From an uncultured Burkholderiales bacterium (GTDB taxonomy: Bacteria; Pseudomonadota; Gammaproteobacteria; Burkholderiales; Burkholderiaceae_C), in NCBI GenBank assembly GCA_903871545.1, contig CAIQHG010000012.1, positions 47,717-111,716 of the forward strand: a DNA stretch of 64,000 nucleotides, in the 5' to 3' direction. The number at the start of each line of letters is the position of its first letter. The first letter of the stretch is position 1. A model generated the notes under the pieces. The model was not told where the DNA came from and did not search any database. It saw only the letters and a list, made by a program, of their open reading frames with translations. Positions 1 through 8,438 of the stretch are shown here, one piece after another. The translations under genes were made by a program, and so were the position numbers.

Positions 1-283
1 TTTGCATATTTGACTCAGCTCTTAAGGGTTGAATCACAAAGCGCTGAATCACTATCCCTACCAAACCAACCAAAGGAGCAACTACTAAGAAGGAAAGGTA
101 GGGACTGATATTGAAGTGGTTGTAAGCAAAGTAACTTCCGTACATCCCCAGCATCACCAACTCACCTTGTGCAAAGTTAACAATTCTCACCACTCCGAAG
201 ATGAGATTTAGGCCAATACTGACGAGACCATAAATGCCACCCAAAAGCAGTCCGATGATGAGAACGTTAAGTATTTGATCCAT
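1..283 (-). CDS. livH: Branched-chain amino acid-type ABC permease LivH, 3' part cut by window edge
   Basis: The first 94 residues of a LivH-type inner-membrane permease are readable on the minus strand from an ATG at 283; the gene continues off the left edge. The N-terminus has the usual LivH start, hydrophobic LIIGLLLGGIYGLVSIGL followed by FGVVRIVNFAQGE, the conserved segment before the second membrane helix. It lies 47 bases downstream of the receptor gene at 331-1632 and is probably its partner; the remaining permease and ATPase genes would lie outside the window. Substrate is unknown. Liv-type systems near acyl-CoA genes often take up aromatic or branched carboxylates rather than amino acids. 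Confidence 0.9.
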   Translation of the reverse strand, partial: MDQILNVLIIGLLLGGIYGLVSIGLNLIFGVVRIVNFAQGELVMLGMYGSYFAYNHFNISPYLSFLVVAPLVGLVGIVIQRFVIQPLRAESNMQ

Positions 284-330
284 CGTGAGGCTATATTTAA
301 TTGAATTACTAAAAAAGTATTTATTAATAT

Positions 331-1632
331 TTACTGTTTACGGGGTAAGTTCTTAAGCACGACGCCCGCTGGGGTTGCCTCCTTAGGAAAGACAGTTACC
401 ATCTTGCCCGCCTGCCATTGGGCAGTTGTAAAGTTACTTCTGACGTTTTGTAATTTGTTAAATTTTGCACCGTATCCTGAGGGGTAGGTACTCTCTGGCA
501 CATCCATTTTCTCTGCGACTGCGCGCACTTTATCAACATCAGTACTTCCAGCGGTTTTTATAACATCAAATAAAATCATAGCGCCAGAATAGGCTGCCAT
601 GCTCTGGGGGGCTAATGGCTCTGCGTTATATTTGGCGCGGTAAGCTTTTAGATAAGCCTTTGATCCTGGACCATAAACCTCAGAGATGTCGTATTTAGGA
701 TATCCAACAACCAATAGACCTTCCATAAAATCCGCTCCTAAAGCGTCCAAGGTCTCTTTTGTATCCCCTGTGCCTACAAAAACAATGGCGGGGGGTTTGA
801 CGCCCTGGTCTCTGATGGTCCTTAGTAGCAGCGAGCCATCTGGGACGTAGCCTGTTTGCAAAAGCACATCTGGGTTTGCTTGCTTGGCTCTAAGAACAGA
901 ATCATTCATATCAATTGATTTCGCAGAATGCGCACTCATAACTACAACTTTAGCGCCCAAGGCTTCTAAAGAGATTTTTTGCGAGTTTGCGATAGAGGAT
1001 CCGTAAATTGAGTCCTCGTTCTCAATCCAAATTTTAAGATCCTTCATCTCTTTTTTAAGCGCTGGTGCAACGATGTACTTAATAGTGGCTACTGAGGTGG
1101 TGGAGAAGGCCGCGCTATCGGGGCCACTTCGAATGAAATTTGGCAGTCCTCTATCAATCAAATTTTGAGCAACTGCGTTGGTCTCCCAGTAGAGCTTGTT
1201 ATACCTAGCCGCGGTATCGCTTGCAGTTAAGGAGATGGCACTTATATAAGTACCCATAAAGAGGTCAACTTTGTCGTTGTTTGCGAGTTGTTCGACTGTT
1301 GCAATTCCCTGCTGTGGGGTTGAGGCGTCGCCGCGAATCAACTCGACTTTCTTCCCAAGTAGCCCCCCTTTTTTATTTATTTCTTCAACTGCTAATTCGT
1401 AGCCTCTGGTCACCTCTGTGCCGTACAGCGCCATGGGACCGCTGTAGGGATTAATAGCCCCAATTTTTAAATTTTGTTGAGCGCTCGTAAAACTTGAAAA
1501 AGCAAATAAGCCTGACAACAACACTGTGTGCAGTGTCGCTCTTAAACCCACTTTCAAACTCTCACGCAACCCTGTTGCAGTTGCGCTGGAACTTGGAGGC
1601 GTAATCTTTGGATTGTTCATTATTTTTTTCAA
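331..1632 (-). CDS. Liv-type ABC transporter periplasmic receptor (Peripla_BP_6)
   Basis: 433 residues. A long charged N-region is followed by a hydrophobic segment at about 33-47 and a likely signal peptidase site near residue 51. The mature part begins LKIGAINPYSGPMALYG, typical of LivJ/LivK type I binding proteins, and contains the family segment EEINKKGGLLGKKVELI. The start is probably a TTG at 1632: AAGGAG lies 6 bases before it, whereas the first ATG (1620) would be 18 bases away. It is followed by livH (1-283). As the receptor of the long catabolic operon it probably delivers the operon's substrate. The ligand cannot be told from sequence. Confidence 0.88.
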   Translation of the reverse strand: MKKIMNNPKITPPSSSATATGLRESLKVGLRATLHTVLLSGLFAFSSFTSAQQNLKIGAINPYSGPMALYGTEVTRGYELAVEEINKKGGLLGKKVELIRGDASTPQQGIATVEQLANNDKVDLFMGTYISAISLTASDTAARYNKLYWETNAVAQNLIDRGLPNFIRSGPDSAAFSTTSVATIKYIVAPALKKEMKDLKIWIENEDSIYGSSIANSQKISLEALGAKVVVMSAHSAKSIDMNDSVLRAKQANPDVLLQTGYVPDGSLLLRTIRDQGVKPPAIVFVGTGDTKETLDALGADFMEGLLVVGYPKYDISEVYGPGSKAYLKAYRAKYNAEPLAPQSMAAYSGAMILFDVIKTAGSTDVDKVRAVAEKMDVPESTYPSGYGAKFNKLQNVRSNFTTAQWQAGKMVTVFPKEATPAGVVLKNLPRKQ

Positions 1633-1687
1633 CTTAATCTCCTTTAAAAATAGTCTTTGTTAAGCCTTGACTTTTTATTTGCACAAT

Positions 1688-2479
1688 TTATAAAACACCA
1701 ATTTCTCTACCAACAGACAAAAAGATACCCCCACCCGCTATGCCTCCATCAACAGGTATGTCCGCACCTGTGATGTAGTTTGATTCTGGGCCTAGCAAGA
1801 AATACATTACTTTTGCGATTTCATCGGACTGAGCTTTTCTTTGCATTGGAATGATTTTGTCCAAAGCCTGAACCAGATCGGGTCTGTTTTGAATCATTTC
1901 AGTATCTACAACACCAGGCATGATTGCGTTCACTCTGATTCCCTTTGAGGCCAACTCAAGGGAGGCACTTTTGGTTAAGCCTCGCATCGCCCATTTGCTG
2001 GTGGTGTAGGCAGCGGAGTAGTATCCGGTGAGTCCTACGATTGAAGATACATTAAGGATAGAAGCTCCTTGCGACATGAGGGGCGCCAAGTGCTTGATCC
2101 CCAAGAATGCACCAGTTAAGTTAACGCTTATCACTTTCCCCCACTCGTCTAGTTGAGTTTGAGTAACGGTTTGACGGCTACCTGTAATGCCTGCATTGTT
2201 TAAAAGACCAAATAAAGAGGCTTGCGTCTTTTTTAGTATCTCAACCATTTTGATCCACGAAGACTCAAAGGAAATATCAAGGTCCAGGCAGTGTAGGGTG
2301 CCTGGTTTGCCTTTTGCGCTGTCTTTCAAAGCAGTCCAACTTCGTTGCTCAGTATCAAAATAGTCCATCACAAAAACATGGGCACCTTGCTCGAGCAGCA
2401 TTAATGCTAAGCTTGCGCCTTGTCCTCTGGCGCCTCCAGTGATCACAACAGATTTATCAAACCAATATTTTTGTAACAT
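1688..2479 (-). CDS. SDR-family NAD(P)-dependent oxidoreductase
   Basis: 263 residues, the normal size for a classical short-chain dehydrogenase. Motifs seen: the cofactor loop TGGARGQG (about 14-21), NNAG (94-97), the catalytic Ser in NVSSIVG (about 143-148) and Tyr158-x3-Lys162 (YTTSK), then VNAIMPGVVDTEM, in which PG precedes the substrate loop. In the operon it may oxidise or reduce a hydroxyl/keto group, for example a 3-hydroxyacyl-CoA or cyclic alcohol step, since no separate 3-hydroxyacyl-CoA dehydrogenase is present. Members resembling it are often annotated as 3-alpha/beta-hydroxysteroid dehydrogenase, but substrate prediction in this family is weak. Confidence 0.88.
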   Translation of the reverse strand: MLQKYWFDKSVVITGGARGQGASLALMLLEQGAHVFVMDYFDTEQRSWTALKDSAKGKPGTLHCLDLDISFESSWIKMVEILKKTQASLFGLLNNAGITGSRQTVTQTQLDEWGKVISVNLTGAFLGIKHLAPLMSQGASILNVSSIVGLTGYYSAAYTTSKWAMRGLTKSASLELASKGIRVNAIMPGVVDTEMIQNRPDLVQALDKIIPMQRKAQSDEIAKVMYFLLGPESNYITGADIPVDGGIAGGGIFLSVGREIGVL

Positions 2480-2511
2480 TTTTTGAGATGGATTTTGTTG
2501 CTTGGATTAAT

Positions 2512-3594
2512 TTACTGTTGAGCAATTTTTGCGCCGTCTGCAATACGCCTGTAACGCTCTGTTTCTTGCTTTTGAAATTCACGCATCTCACTGGGGCTCA
2601 AATTAAGAGGGGCTGAACCGATGGACTTAATAAAATCATCCGTCCCCTTGGTCAACACGATTTTGTTAATTGCATCCACCAACCTGCCCGTTACCCCCTC
2701 AGGTGTTTGAGATCTGACATAAAGGGAAGTCCATGAATAGTTCACATAATTGGGATACCCACTCTCCTTCACGGTGGGTATATCCGGATAATCAGGATGG
2801 CGGGTCTCCCCCGTTACAGCTATGGCCCTTAATTTGCCAGCCTTCACCTGGGGCATGGCAGCAATCAAATCACTTACGGCCCAGTCCAATTGATCGCCCA
2901 AAATTCCAAGAAAAGTCTCGGGCGCGCCTTTGTAGGGAATATTTTCAAAATTGATGGAAGCTTCAGATGAGAACCATGCTGCAGATAAGTGAAACCCGGC
3001 CGTGTAAGTGCCTACATTTAGTCCATGTGGCTTTGCTTTGGACGCGCTGACCAAATCATTGATTGTGACGATTTTGGACTGCGGGTTTGATACAAACACC
3101 ATCATCCCTCTTGCCAAACCATGAAGCGGTTTAAAGTCTTTAAAAGGGTCGTAGGGCAAATCCTTAACGATGACGGGATTAACCGACAGATGTGTGTTGG
3201 TGCCTAAAAAAATAGTATATCCGTCTGCAGGCGCTTGTTTTACGGCCATCGCTGCAATGATGCCATTACCCCCCGGACGATTTTCAACAACCACACCGAC
3301 ACCTAAAGATGCAGCCAATTGTTCCGCAAAATAACGCGCCGTGGTGTCTGAGCCGCTGCCCGCGCTGGTTGGAACAATCATTTTGATGGCGTGCAAAGGA
3401 AAATCATTACTCTGAGCAAGGGCCATATTTTGAGTTGTGAACTCCACACAAATAAGTGCTGCTGCCCATAAACAGAATTTAAAAAAATAATCCACAAAAC
3501 GCAAACCAAAGACAATGTGCATTTGGCGACAAACATAACCCTTTTTAGTCCCAAGTGAGACTGCAGCAGCGTTATCGTTATTTGATTTTTTCAT
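2512..3594 (-). CDS. Bug-family periplasmic solute receptor (tripartite tricarboxylate transporter type)
   Basis: 360 residues. Family hallmarks: IKMIVPTSAGSGSDTTAR at the start of the mature part, VVENRPGGNGIIAA, PADGYTIFLG and a C-terminal EFQKQETERYR. The ORF has about 60 residues before the mature protein; the export signal probably starts at the internal Met25 (MHIVFGL...) and ends near ALAQS. Bug receptors bind small carboxylates or related acids in the periplasm. No TctA/TctB membrane genes lie nearby, so it must share a membrane module encoded elsewhere or act as a sensor. It lies between the DUF35 and SDR genes of the catabolic operon. Confidence 0.9.
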   Translation of the reverse strand: MKKSNNDNAAAVSLGTKKGYVCRQMHIVFGLRFVDYFFKFCLWAAALICVEFTTQNMALAQSNDFPLHAIKMIVPTSAGSGSDTTARYFAEQLAASLGVGVVVENRPGGNGIIAAMAVKQAPADGYTIFLGTNTHLSVNPVIVKDLPYDPFKDFKPLHGLARGMMVFVSNPQSKIVTINDLVSASKAKPHGLNVGTYTAGFHLSAAWFSSEASINFENIPYKGAPETFLGILGDQLDWAVSDLIAAMPQVKAGKLRAIAVTGETRHPDYPDIPTVKESGYPNYVNYSWTSLYVRSQTPEGVTGRLVDAINKIVLTKGTDDFIKSIGSAPLNLSPSEMREFQKQETERYRRIADGAKIAQQ

Positions 3595-3629
3595 GAAGAG
3601 TTTGTTCCGTGAATTGGCATAAATGTCAA

Positions 3630-4046
3630 TTAATGGGGATCAAAAGGCTCAAACCTTGGAACCTTAAACTCACCCTCTTGCTGGATCACCAACCTCAGGG
3701 GCTGATCTATTTGGAGGGTTTCAGCGTCCTGGATATGGATGACGTTGCTGAGCAAACGCGGGCCCTCCTCTAATTCAACGACGGCAACGTTATAGGGCAG
3801 ACGGCTCTCAAATGCCTTGTGGTATGCAATGTGAAAAACCACCCAGCTTATTAATTTTGCTTTGCCGCTGGCCGCTTTCCAAGACAAGTTATCCTGCAGA
3901 CAGTTTGGACACTCAGAGCGGGGGGGCAAAAACGCATGCTTACAATGCGCGCAGCACTGATAGCTTAGGACGCCCTTTTTCAGACTCTCCCAATAAGGGG
4001 CAGTCAATGAATTAATATGAGGCAAAGGAATTTCGGTTGAGTCCAT
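3630..4046 (-). CDS. DUF35 / OB-fold zinc-ribbon acyl-CoA-associated protein
   Basis: 138 residues. An N-terminal helix with PYWESLKKG is followed by a rubredoxin-like zinc ribbon (Cys31/32, Cys35, Cys46, Cys49) and an OB-fold domain (SWVVFHIAYHKAFESRLPYNVAVVELEEGPRLLSNV when read in pieces). DUF35 proteins bind and stabilise thiolase-like or hydratase partners acting on CoA thioesters. Here the gene lies 15 bases downstream of the thiolase-like gene, the usual paired arrangement. An AAGGAG lies 11 bases before the ATG. It probably forms a complex with the 4062-5186 product. Confidence 0.9.
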   Translation of the reverse strand: MDSTEIPLPHINSLTAPYWESLKKGVLSYQCCAHCKHAFLPPRSECPNCLQDNLSWKAASGKAKLISWVVFHIAYHKAFESRLPYNVAVVELEEGPRLLSNVIHIQDAETLQIDQPLRLVIQQEGEFKVPRFEPFDPH

Positions 4047-4061
4047 AGTCTATATATCTCC

Positions 4062-5186
4062 TTATTGACCCAAAATGAGTGTGGAATGGGTGTGCATGAT
4101 TCCGCCTTGATTACTGATAATGCATTTTTTAGCGCCAGGCACTTGCAAATTGGCCTCGCCTCTCATTTGACGTACTCCCTCAATAACCAACTGCATTCCC
4201 GGCATACCCGTCTCCGATAAAAGGCCACCCGCGGTGTTGATGGGCAATTCACCCCCAATTTCTACACGCCCCGCTTCAACAAAATGTCCTCCCTCTCCCT
4301 TTTTGCAAAAACCGTAATCCTCTAGCGTCATGAGCGGCACAATGCTAAAGCAATCATAGAGCTGGGCGACATCGATGTCTTTGGGCTTTAGGCCAGCCAT
4401 TTTGAATGCAGTTTGCGCCGAGACTGCGGCAGCTGTAGAGGTTAGAACGGGTCTTTGAGCCACTTCCCAAGATGTTTGACCTTGACCGAATCCCAAAACA
4501 GCGACCGGTTTTTTAACTCCTAACTCCTTAGCCTTTGATGCAGACATGAGTACGACAGCTGCGCCCCCATCAGAGACTAAACAACAATCATCCCTTTTCA
4601 AAGGTGCAACGATTAGCCGAGACGCTTGGTACTCCTCAATCGTTAAGGGCTTCCTTAGCTGCGCTTTCGGATTGGCTGCGCCGTGACGACGACAAGCAAC
4701 CGCGATTGCGCCAAGCTGTGAGCTCTTGGTGCCGAACTCCTGCATATGGCGCCTAGCTATCATGGCGTAACCCGAGGGCGTGCCGAACCAGCCGTATACA
4801 TCGTCATCTCCCCACGCCTTCTCGTAAGCGCTGCGGGAACCTGTTTTAGGGTTATCGGCGAAACAAACCACCGCAACCTCGCATTGCCCGGCCTCAATTG
4901 CCATGTAGGCGTACCCAATCATGCTGCTGTTGGCTGCGCCTCCTTGGTCCCAAACACCCCCGATACGCGGCACTATGCCTAGTGACTCTGCGAGTTTTTG
5001 ACCGTACATCATCTCCCAACTTGAGGTCGGAAATTTAACAAATAATCCATCAACGCTACTTTTTTCAACACCAGCGTCCTCGAGCGCTTTGCGCACTGCC
5101 TCCACATTCATGGAGATGGTGCTGCGCCCCTCTAGTTTGCCGAAATCGGTATGGCCAACGCCTGCTATAACTACTCTTTCTTGCAT
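4062..5186 (-). CDS. Thiolase-fold protein lacking the catalytic Cys and GHP motifs (lipid-transfer/Ltp-like, possible aldolase)
   Basis: 374 residues, the size of SCP2/Ltp-type thiolases. The fold is recognisable from VAIAGVGHTDFGK-type start, LYDCFS (about 277-281), YGFCKKGEGG and NTAGGLL (318-323). Where thiolases have the nucleophilic Cys the sequence reads QGGAANSS (81-88). The usual GHP is replaced by ETGMPG (325-330), and the C-terminal Cys motif by ISNQGG (357-362). It is therefore unlikely to be a normal beta-ketothiolase. Cys-less thiolase-like proteins paired with DUF35 are known as retro-aldolases in steroid side-chain degradation (Ltp2 type). The start overlaps the CoA-transferase stop (TAATG), with GAGG in range. 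The function as an aldolase is inference. Confidence 0.85.
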   Translation of the reverse strand: MQERVVIAGVGHTDFGKLEGRSTISMNVEAVRKALEDAGVEKSSVDGLFVKFPTSSWEMMYGQKLAESLGIVPRIGGVWDQGGAANSSMIGYAYMAIEAGQCEVAVVCFADNPKTGSRSAYEKAWGDDDVYGWFGTPSGYAMIARRHMQEFGTKSSQLGAIAVACRRHGAANPKAQLRKPLTIEEYQASRLIVAPLKRDDCCLVSDGGAAVVLMSASKAKELGVKKPVAVLGFGQGQTSWEVAQRPVLTSTAAAVSAQTAFKMAGLKPKDIDVAQLYDCFSIVPLMTLEDYGFCKKGEGGHFVEAGRVEIGGELPINTAGGLLSETGMPGMQLVIEGVRQMRGEANLQVPGAKKCIISNQGGIMHTHSTLILGQ

Positions 5187-6382
5187 TAAATCACCTCTTC
5201 TTTTAAGAGTCCTTGAATTTGCTCTTTAGATAATCCTAACCACTCCCCGTAGACCTCTTGGTTGTTTGAACCGAGTTCCCCGCTCGGGACAAGCGCAATT
5301 GTTTCGCTGTCTTGATAGCGCATGGCAGAATTCATCAAACACACCCGCCCATACATAGGGTGATCTACCCACTCAAGCGCTTTGCGCTCATGCATATGAG
5401 CGTCATTAACCACCTCCCCTAAATCTCGAACTGGCGCACAGGGGACTTTGTGTTGCATTAAAAGATTAAACAAATCTTGCTTCTTATGGATATGTGTGAA
5501 GGCGCTTACAAGTTCATCAATCTCCTCCATATGGTCCACCCTCAGCTTTAAATTTTGGTAGGAGGGGTGAGTTACTAAATCAGTGCGATTCATCGCTTTT
5601 AATAATGAATGCCAGTGTTTTTCACCTACACAAATAATGGCAATATGACCATCTTGAGTTGGATAGACGTTATAAGGTGCCTCAGCTAATCCGCCGTGCC
5701 TGTTACCGGTCCTAGGAACTGCAGTCCCTTTGGAGCCGAAATACAAACCTAAATTAGAACTAAGTGAGGGGTATACAGCCTCTTGCATTGAGACTTCAAC
5801 TTGACGACCCAGTCCCGTTCTCTCACGCTCAAAAAGGGCAGTCATAACAGCCCCGTATAGATGCACGCCTCCAAAGAAATCACAAAGCGCGGGCCCCGCT
5901 TTAACCGGTGGACGATCTGCAAAGCCAGTCACGTTCATTACCCCCGCCATCGCTTGAACGGTCAAGTCCATCGCGGGATAGTCTTTGTTGGGACCGCTCG
6001 TCCCGTAGCCTGAACCTGCGCCGTAAATTAGCCTAGGGTTTTCTTTAACTAAATCATCAAAACCCAGTCCCAATCTTTGCATGGTGCCGGGGGCGAAGTT
6101 TTCAATCAAAATATCTGCTCTCCTCACCATCTCTTTAAGCAACTCTTTGCCCTTTTCACTTTTTAAATTAAGTGTGACAAATGTTTTATTCGAGTTCAGC
6201 ATAGCAAAGGGCAACGCTGCCCCCCCCACAACGCTCCTACGTCTGAGATGCTCACCCCCCCTTGACTCAATTTTGATGACCTTTGCCCCTGCCATTGCCA
6301 TAAGAAATGTGCAGTAAGGGCCGTTATAAATCTGCCCAAGATCTACAACCGTGATACCACTCAGTGGCAAAGGGCGACTCAT
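5186..6382 (-). CDS. CaiB/BaiF family III CoA-transferase
   Basis: 398 residues from the ATG at 6382. An upstream in-frame start would overlap the crotonase gene, and MSRPLPLSGITVVDLG is the family's normal beginning. Typical segments: IYNGPYCTFLMAMAGAKVIK, ENFAPGTMQRLGLGFDDL and the catalytic Asp139 in YPAMDLTVQAMAG. Such enzymes move CoA between a carboxylate and an acyl-CoA, activating the acid without ATP. It is flanked by the crotonase (2-base spacing) and the thiolase-like gene (overlap), so it is translationally coupled and probably activates the operon's substrate or an intermediate. Confidence 0.92.
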   Translation of the reverse strand: MSRPLPLSGITVVDLGQIYNGPYCTFLMAMAGAKVIKIESRGGEHLRRRSVVGGAALPFAMLNSNKTFVTLNLKSEKGKELLKEMVRRADILIENFAPGTMQRLGLGFDDLVKENPRLIYGAGSGYGTSGPNKDYPAMDLTVQAMAGVMNVTGFADRPPVKAGPALCDFFGGVHLYGAVMTALFERERTGLGRQVEVSMQEAVYPSLSSNLGLYFGSKGTAVPRTGNRHGGLAEAPYNVYPTQDGHIAIICVGEKHWHSLLKAMNRTDLVTHPSYQNLKLRVDHMEEIDELVSAFTHIHKKQDLFNLLMQHKVPCAPVRDLGEVVNDAHMHERKALEWVDHPMYGRVCLMNSAMRYQDSETIALVPSGELGSNNQEVYGEWLGLSKEQIQGLLKEEVI

Positions 6383-6383
6383 T

Positions 6384-7160
6384 TTATTCGCCCTTAAATT
6401 GAGGAGGACGTTTCTCAGCAAAAGCCTTAGCGCCTTCTGCGACGTCTTGTGTAGATTGAAGCATTCGAGCGATTAATCTCTCAAGCCTCAGCCCGCTTTG
6501 CAAATCAAGATCTCTGCTGCGTATGGCAAGCTCTTTCGCGGCTTGCACGGCTAAGGGTGCATTTGCTGCTATTTTCTTTGCGTAGGCATAAGCGGTAGGC
6601 AAAAGCTCCTCTAAACTCACCACCTTATTCACCAAACCCCAACGCTCTGCGGTTTGAGCGTTGAAGGAGTCTCCCGTCAAAAGTATTTCCATTGCAATTG
6701 CGTAAGGTACTTGGCTTATGATTCGTTGCGTGCCCCCGTTGGCAGCAATGATTCCCCTTTTGACCTCCGCTAAATTAAAAGTAGCGTGTGTAGCTGCTAT
6801 TCGAATGTCCGTTGCTAACATCAAGGTCACCCCGCCCCCTAAACAAAAGCCGTTCACGGCTGAGATGACGGGCTTCCAGACTTCGAGGCCACGATTTAAG
6901 AGTTGATCGGCTTGGGTTAACCACATTTGGGACATGGGTGTGGGAGCAGTTATAAAGCTCTTAATATCAGCCCCAGTAGTAAAAGATTTCTCACCCGCTC
7001 CAGTCACAATGGCCACTCTAATTTTAGGATCATCTCGCACACTAATCCAAGCGTTGGAGAGCCCTTGGTAATGCTCGGCATCCATTGCATTGAGTTTTTC
7101 TGGGCGGTTGATCGTAATGAGCGCAATTCCAGCATCGTCTACTTTAAAGTCTATGGACAT
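6384..7160 (-). CDS. Enoyl-CoA hydratase/isomerase (crotonase family)
   Basis: 258 residues from the ATG at 7160, which lies 2 bases beyond the stop of the upstream acyl-CoA dehydrogenase; a longer in-frame extension only overlaps that gene and has no crotonase similarity. Features: LITINRPEKLNAMD, oxyanion-hole segments TTGADIK and GFCLGGGVTLMLATDIRIA, Glu in NLAEVKRGI and C-terminal AFAEKRPPQF. It would hydrate or isomerise an enoyl-CoA formed by the neighbouring dehydrogenase. Exact reaction within this diverse family is not predictable. Confidence 0.92.
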   Translation of the reverse strand: MSIDFKVDDAGIALITINRPEKLNAMDAEHYQGLSNAWISVRDDPKIRVAIVTGAGEKSFTTGADIKSFITAPTPMSQMWLTQADQLLNRGLEVWKPVISAVNGFCLGGGVTLMLATDIRIAATHATFNLAEVKRGIIAANGGTQRIISQVPYAIAMEILLTGDSFNAQTAERWGLVNKVVSLEELLPTAYAYAKKIAANAPLAVQAAKELAIRSRDLDLQSGLRLERLIARMLQSTQDVAEGAKAFAEKRPPQFKGE

Positions 7161-7162
7161 TA

Positions 7163-8380
7163 TTAACCCCTTGTTCGGTTGCTGCCTAATAGATCTCGAG
7201 AAATCACCATACGGTGCACCTCTGAGGGACCTTCTCCAATCCGTTTGATACGCATCTCTCTGTACCAACGCTCAAGAGGCATTTCCTGAGAAACCCCCAA
7301 ACCTCCGAATATTTGCATACACCGGTCTACAATTCGTCCAGCAGTTTCGGTTCCAAATACTTTTGCAACCGATGCGTCAACTTTGATATTTTTATTTAAA
7401 TCAGCATTCCACGCAGCTTGGTAAACCACTAGTTTGGCTGCCCTCAGCTCAATCGCAGAGTCTGCAATCATCCACTGAATCGCTTGTTTCTCAGCCAAAA
7501 GGCTTCCAAAAACTTTTCTTTGCTTTGCCCATTCAATGGCCAACTCGAGCGCAGCCTCCGCTATACCAAGGGTGGCTGCAGCGTAGGGTACTCGCCCGTG
7601 CAACAACCAGTCCTCGGCAAGTGCAAAGCCCTGCCCCTCCCCTCCTAAACGATCTTCTACGGGAATTTCGTAATTATCAAAATGAACCTCATAAGGAGAA
7701 TAGGAACGAATGACAGGTATGGGTTTAAGGGAAATTCCCGGCCTGTCCGTTGAGATTATGAAACTTGTGATCGCACCTCTTCCTTTTTCCTCCCCCGTTA
7801 ATGCAAAGACTATTCCCCATTTAGCTTGCCCTGCACCGGAAATCCAAATCTTTGTACCGTTCAGCACGTATCGATCCCCCTTTAAGACGGCTTTTGCCTG
7901 AATGGAACGGCTTGGGTCAGAGCCACCACTGGCCTCACTGATGGCTACAAATGCTTTTTCTCCTGAATTTACGTTTGCAATTCCGTATTTCTCAATCTGG
8001 GCCTTTGTGCCTTTCCAAATCACGTTCGGTGGGTCAAAACCAAAGGCTCCACATCCCGCAATGTAGGCGCCCATTTTGCATTTGGCAGCCTCCTCTGCAG
8101 CGATGCATTGGCCCAGTAAATTAAGACCTGCTCCCCCGTACTCCGCGGGCGTCTCGAAACACCATAAACCAACATCTCTAGCTTTTTTTTGTAGTTTCTT
8201 TAACGGTTCTGGCTCAAGTGTGTAGGCGTCGTGTGGCAATCGGTCCTCAAGCGGCTTCACCTCCTGCTGCATGAAGCGGCGGATAGTGTCTCTGAGCATT
8301 TCGAACTCTTGAGGCATTTCCCATGCGCCTAAAGAGGGCTCTAATAGTTTGGAGATTTCTTCTTGAGAAATATTTGTCAT
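7163..8380 (-). CDS. Acyl-CoA dehydrogenase
   Basis: 405 residues, normal for the family. An N-terminal helical domain (RDTIRRFMQQEVKPLED) precedes FAD/substrate segments AISEASGGSDPS and GTKIWISGAG, and the C-terminal domain has RIVDRCMQIFGGLGVSQEMP and a Glu in the GEGPSEVHR segment near the end, where short/medium-chain enzymes place the catalytic base or its neighbour. It oxidises an acyl-CoA to the 2-enoyl-CoA and passes electrons to ETF. It is immediately upstream of the crotonase gene, giving a dehydrogenation-hydration pair. Confidence 0.93.
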   Translation of the reverse strand: MTNISQEEISKLLEPSLGAWEMPQEFEMLRDTIRRFMQQEVKPLEDRLPHDAYTLEPEPLKKLQKKARDVGLWCFETPAEYGGAGLNLLGQCIAAEEAAKCKMGAYIAGCGAFGFDPPNVIWKGTKAQIEKYGIANVNSGEKAFVAISEASGGSDPSRSIQAKAVLKGDRYVLNGTKIWISGAGQAKWGIVFALTGEEKGRGAITSFIISTDRPGISLKPIPVIRSYSPYEVHFDNYEIPVEDRLGGEGQGFALAEDWLLHGRVPYAAATLGIAEAALELAIEWAKQRKVFGSLLAEKQAIQWMIADSAIELRAAKLVVYQAAWNADLNKNIKVDASVAKVFGTETAGRIVDRCMQIFGGLGVSQEMPLERWYREMRIKRIGEGPSEVHRMVISRDLLGSNRTRG

Positions 8381-8438
8381 GATTTTGTTTAGGTTGTTTT
8401 ATAAAAAAAGGATCTTTATTAGTTAAGTCGACTAGTTA

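Noticed and set aside
2733..2954. Plus-strand ORF inside the Bug gene, and similar ORFs opposite other genes (3812, 4746, 6081, 9168, 11100, 43342)
   Set aside because: Antisense shadows of well-supported genes, with low-complexity, Pro/Ser/Arg-rich translations and no family motif.
6384..7268. Longer crotonase start at 7268
   Set aside because: The extra 36 residues overlap the acyl-CoA dehydrogenase gene and are not crotonase-like; ATG at 7160 fits.
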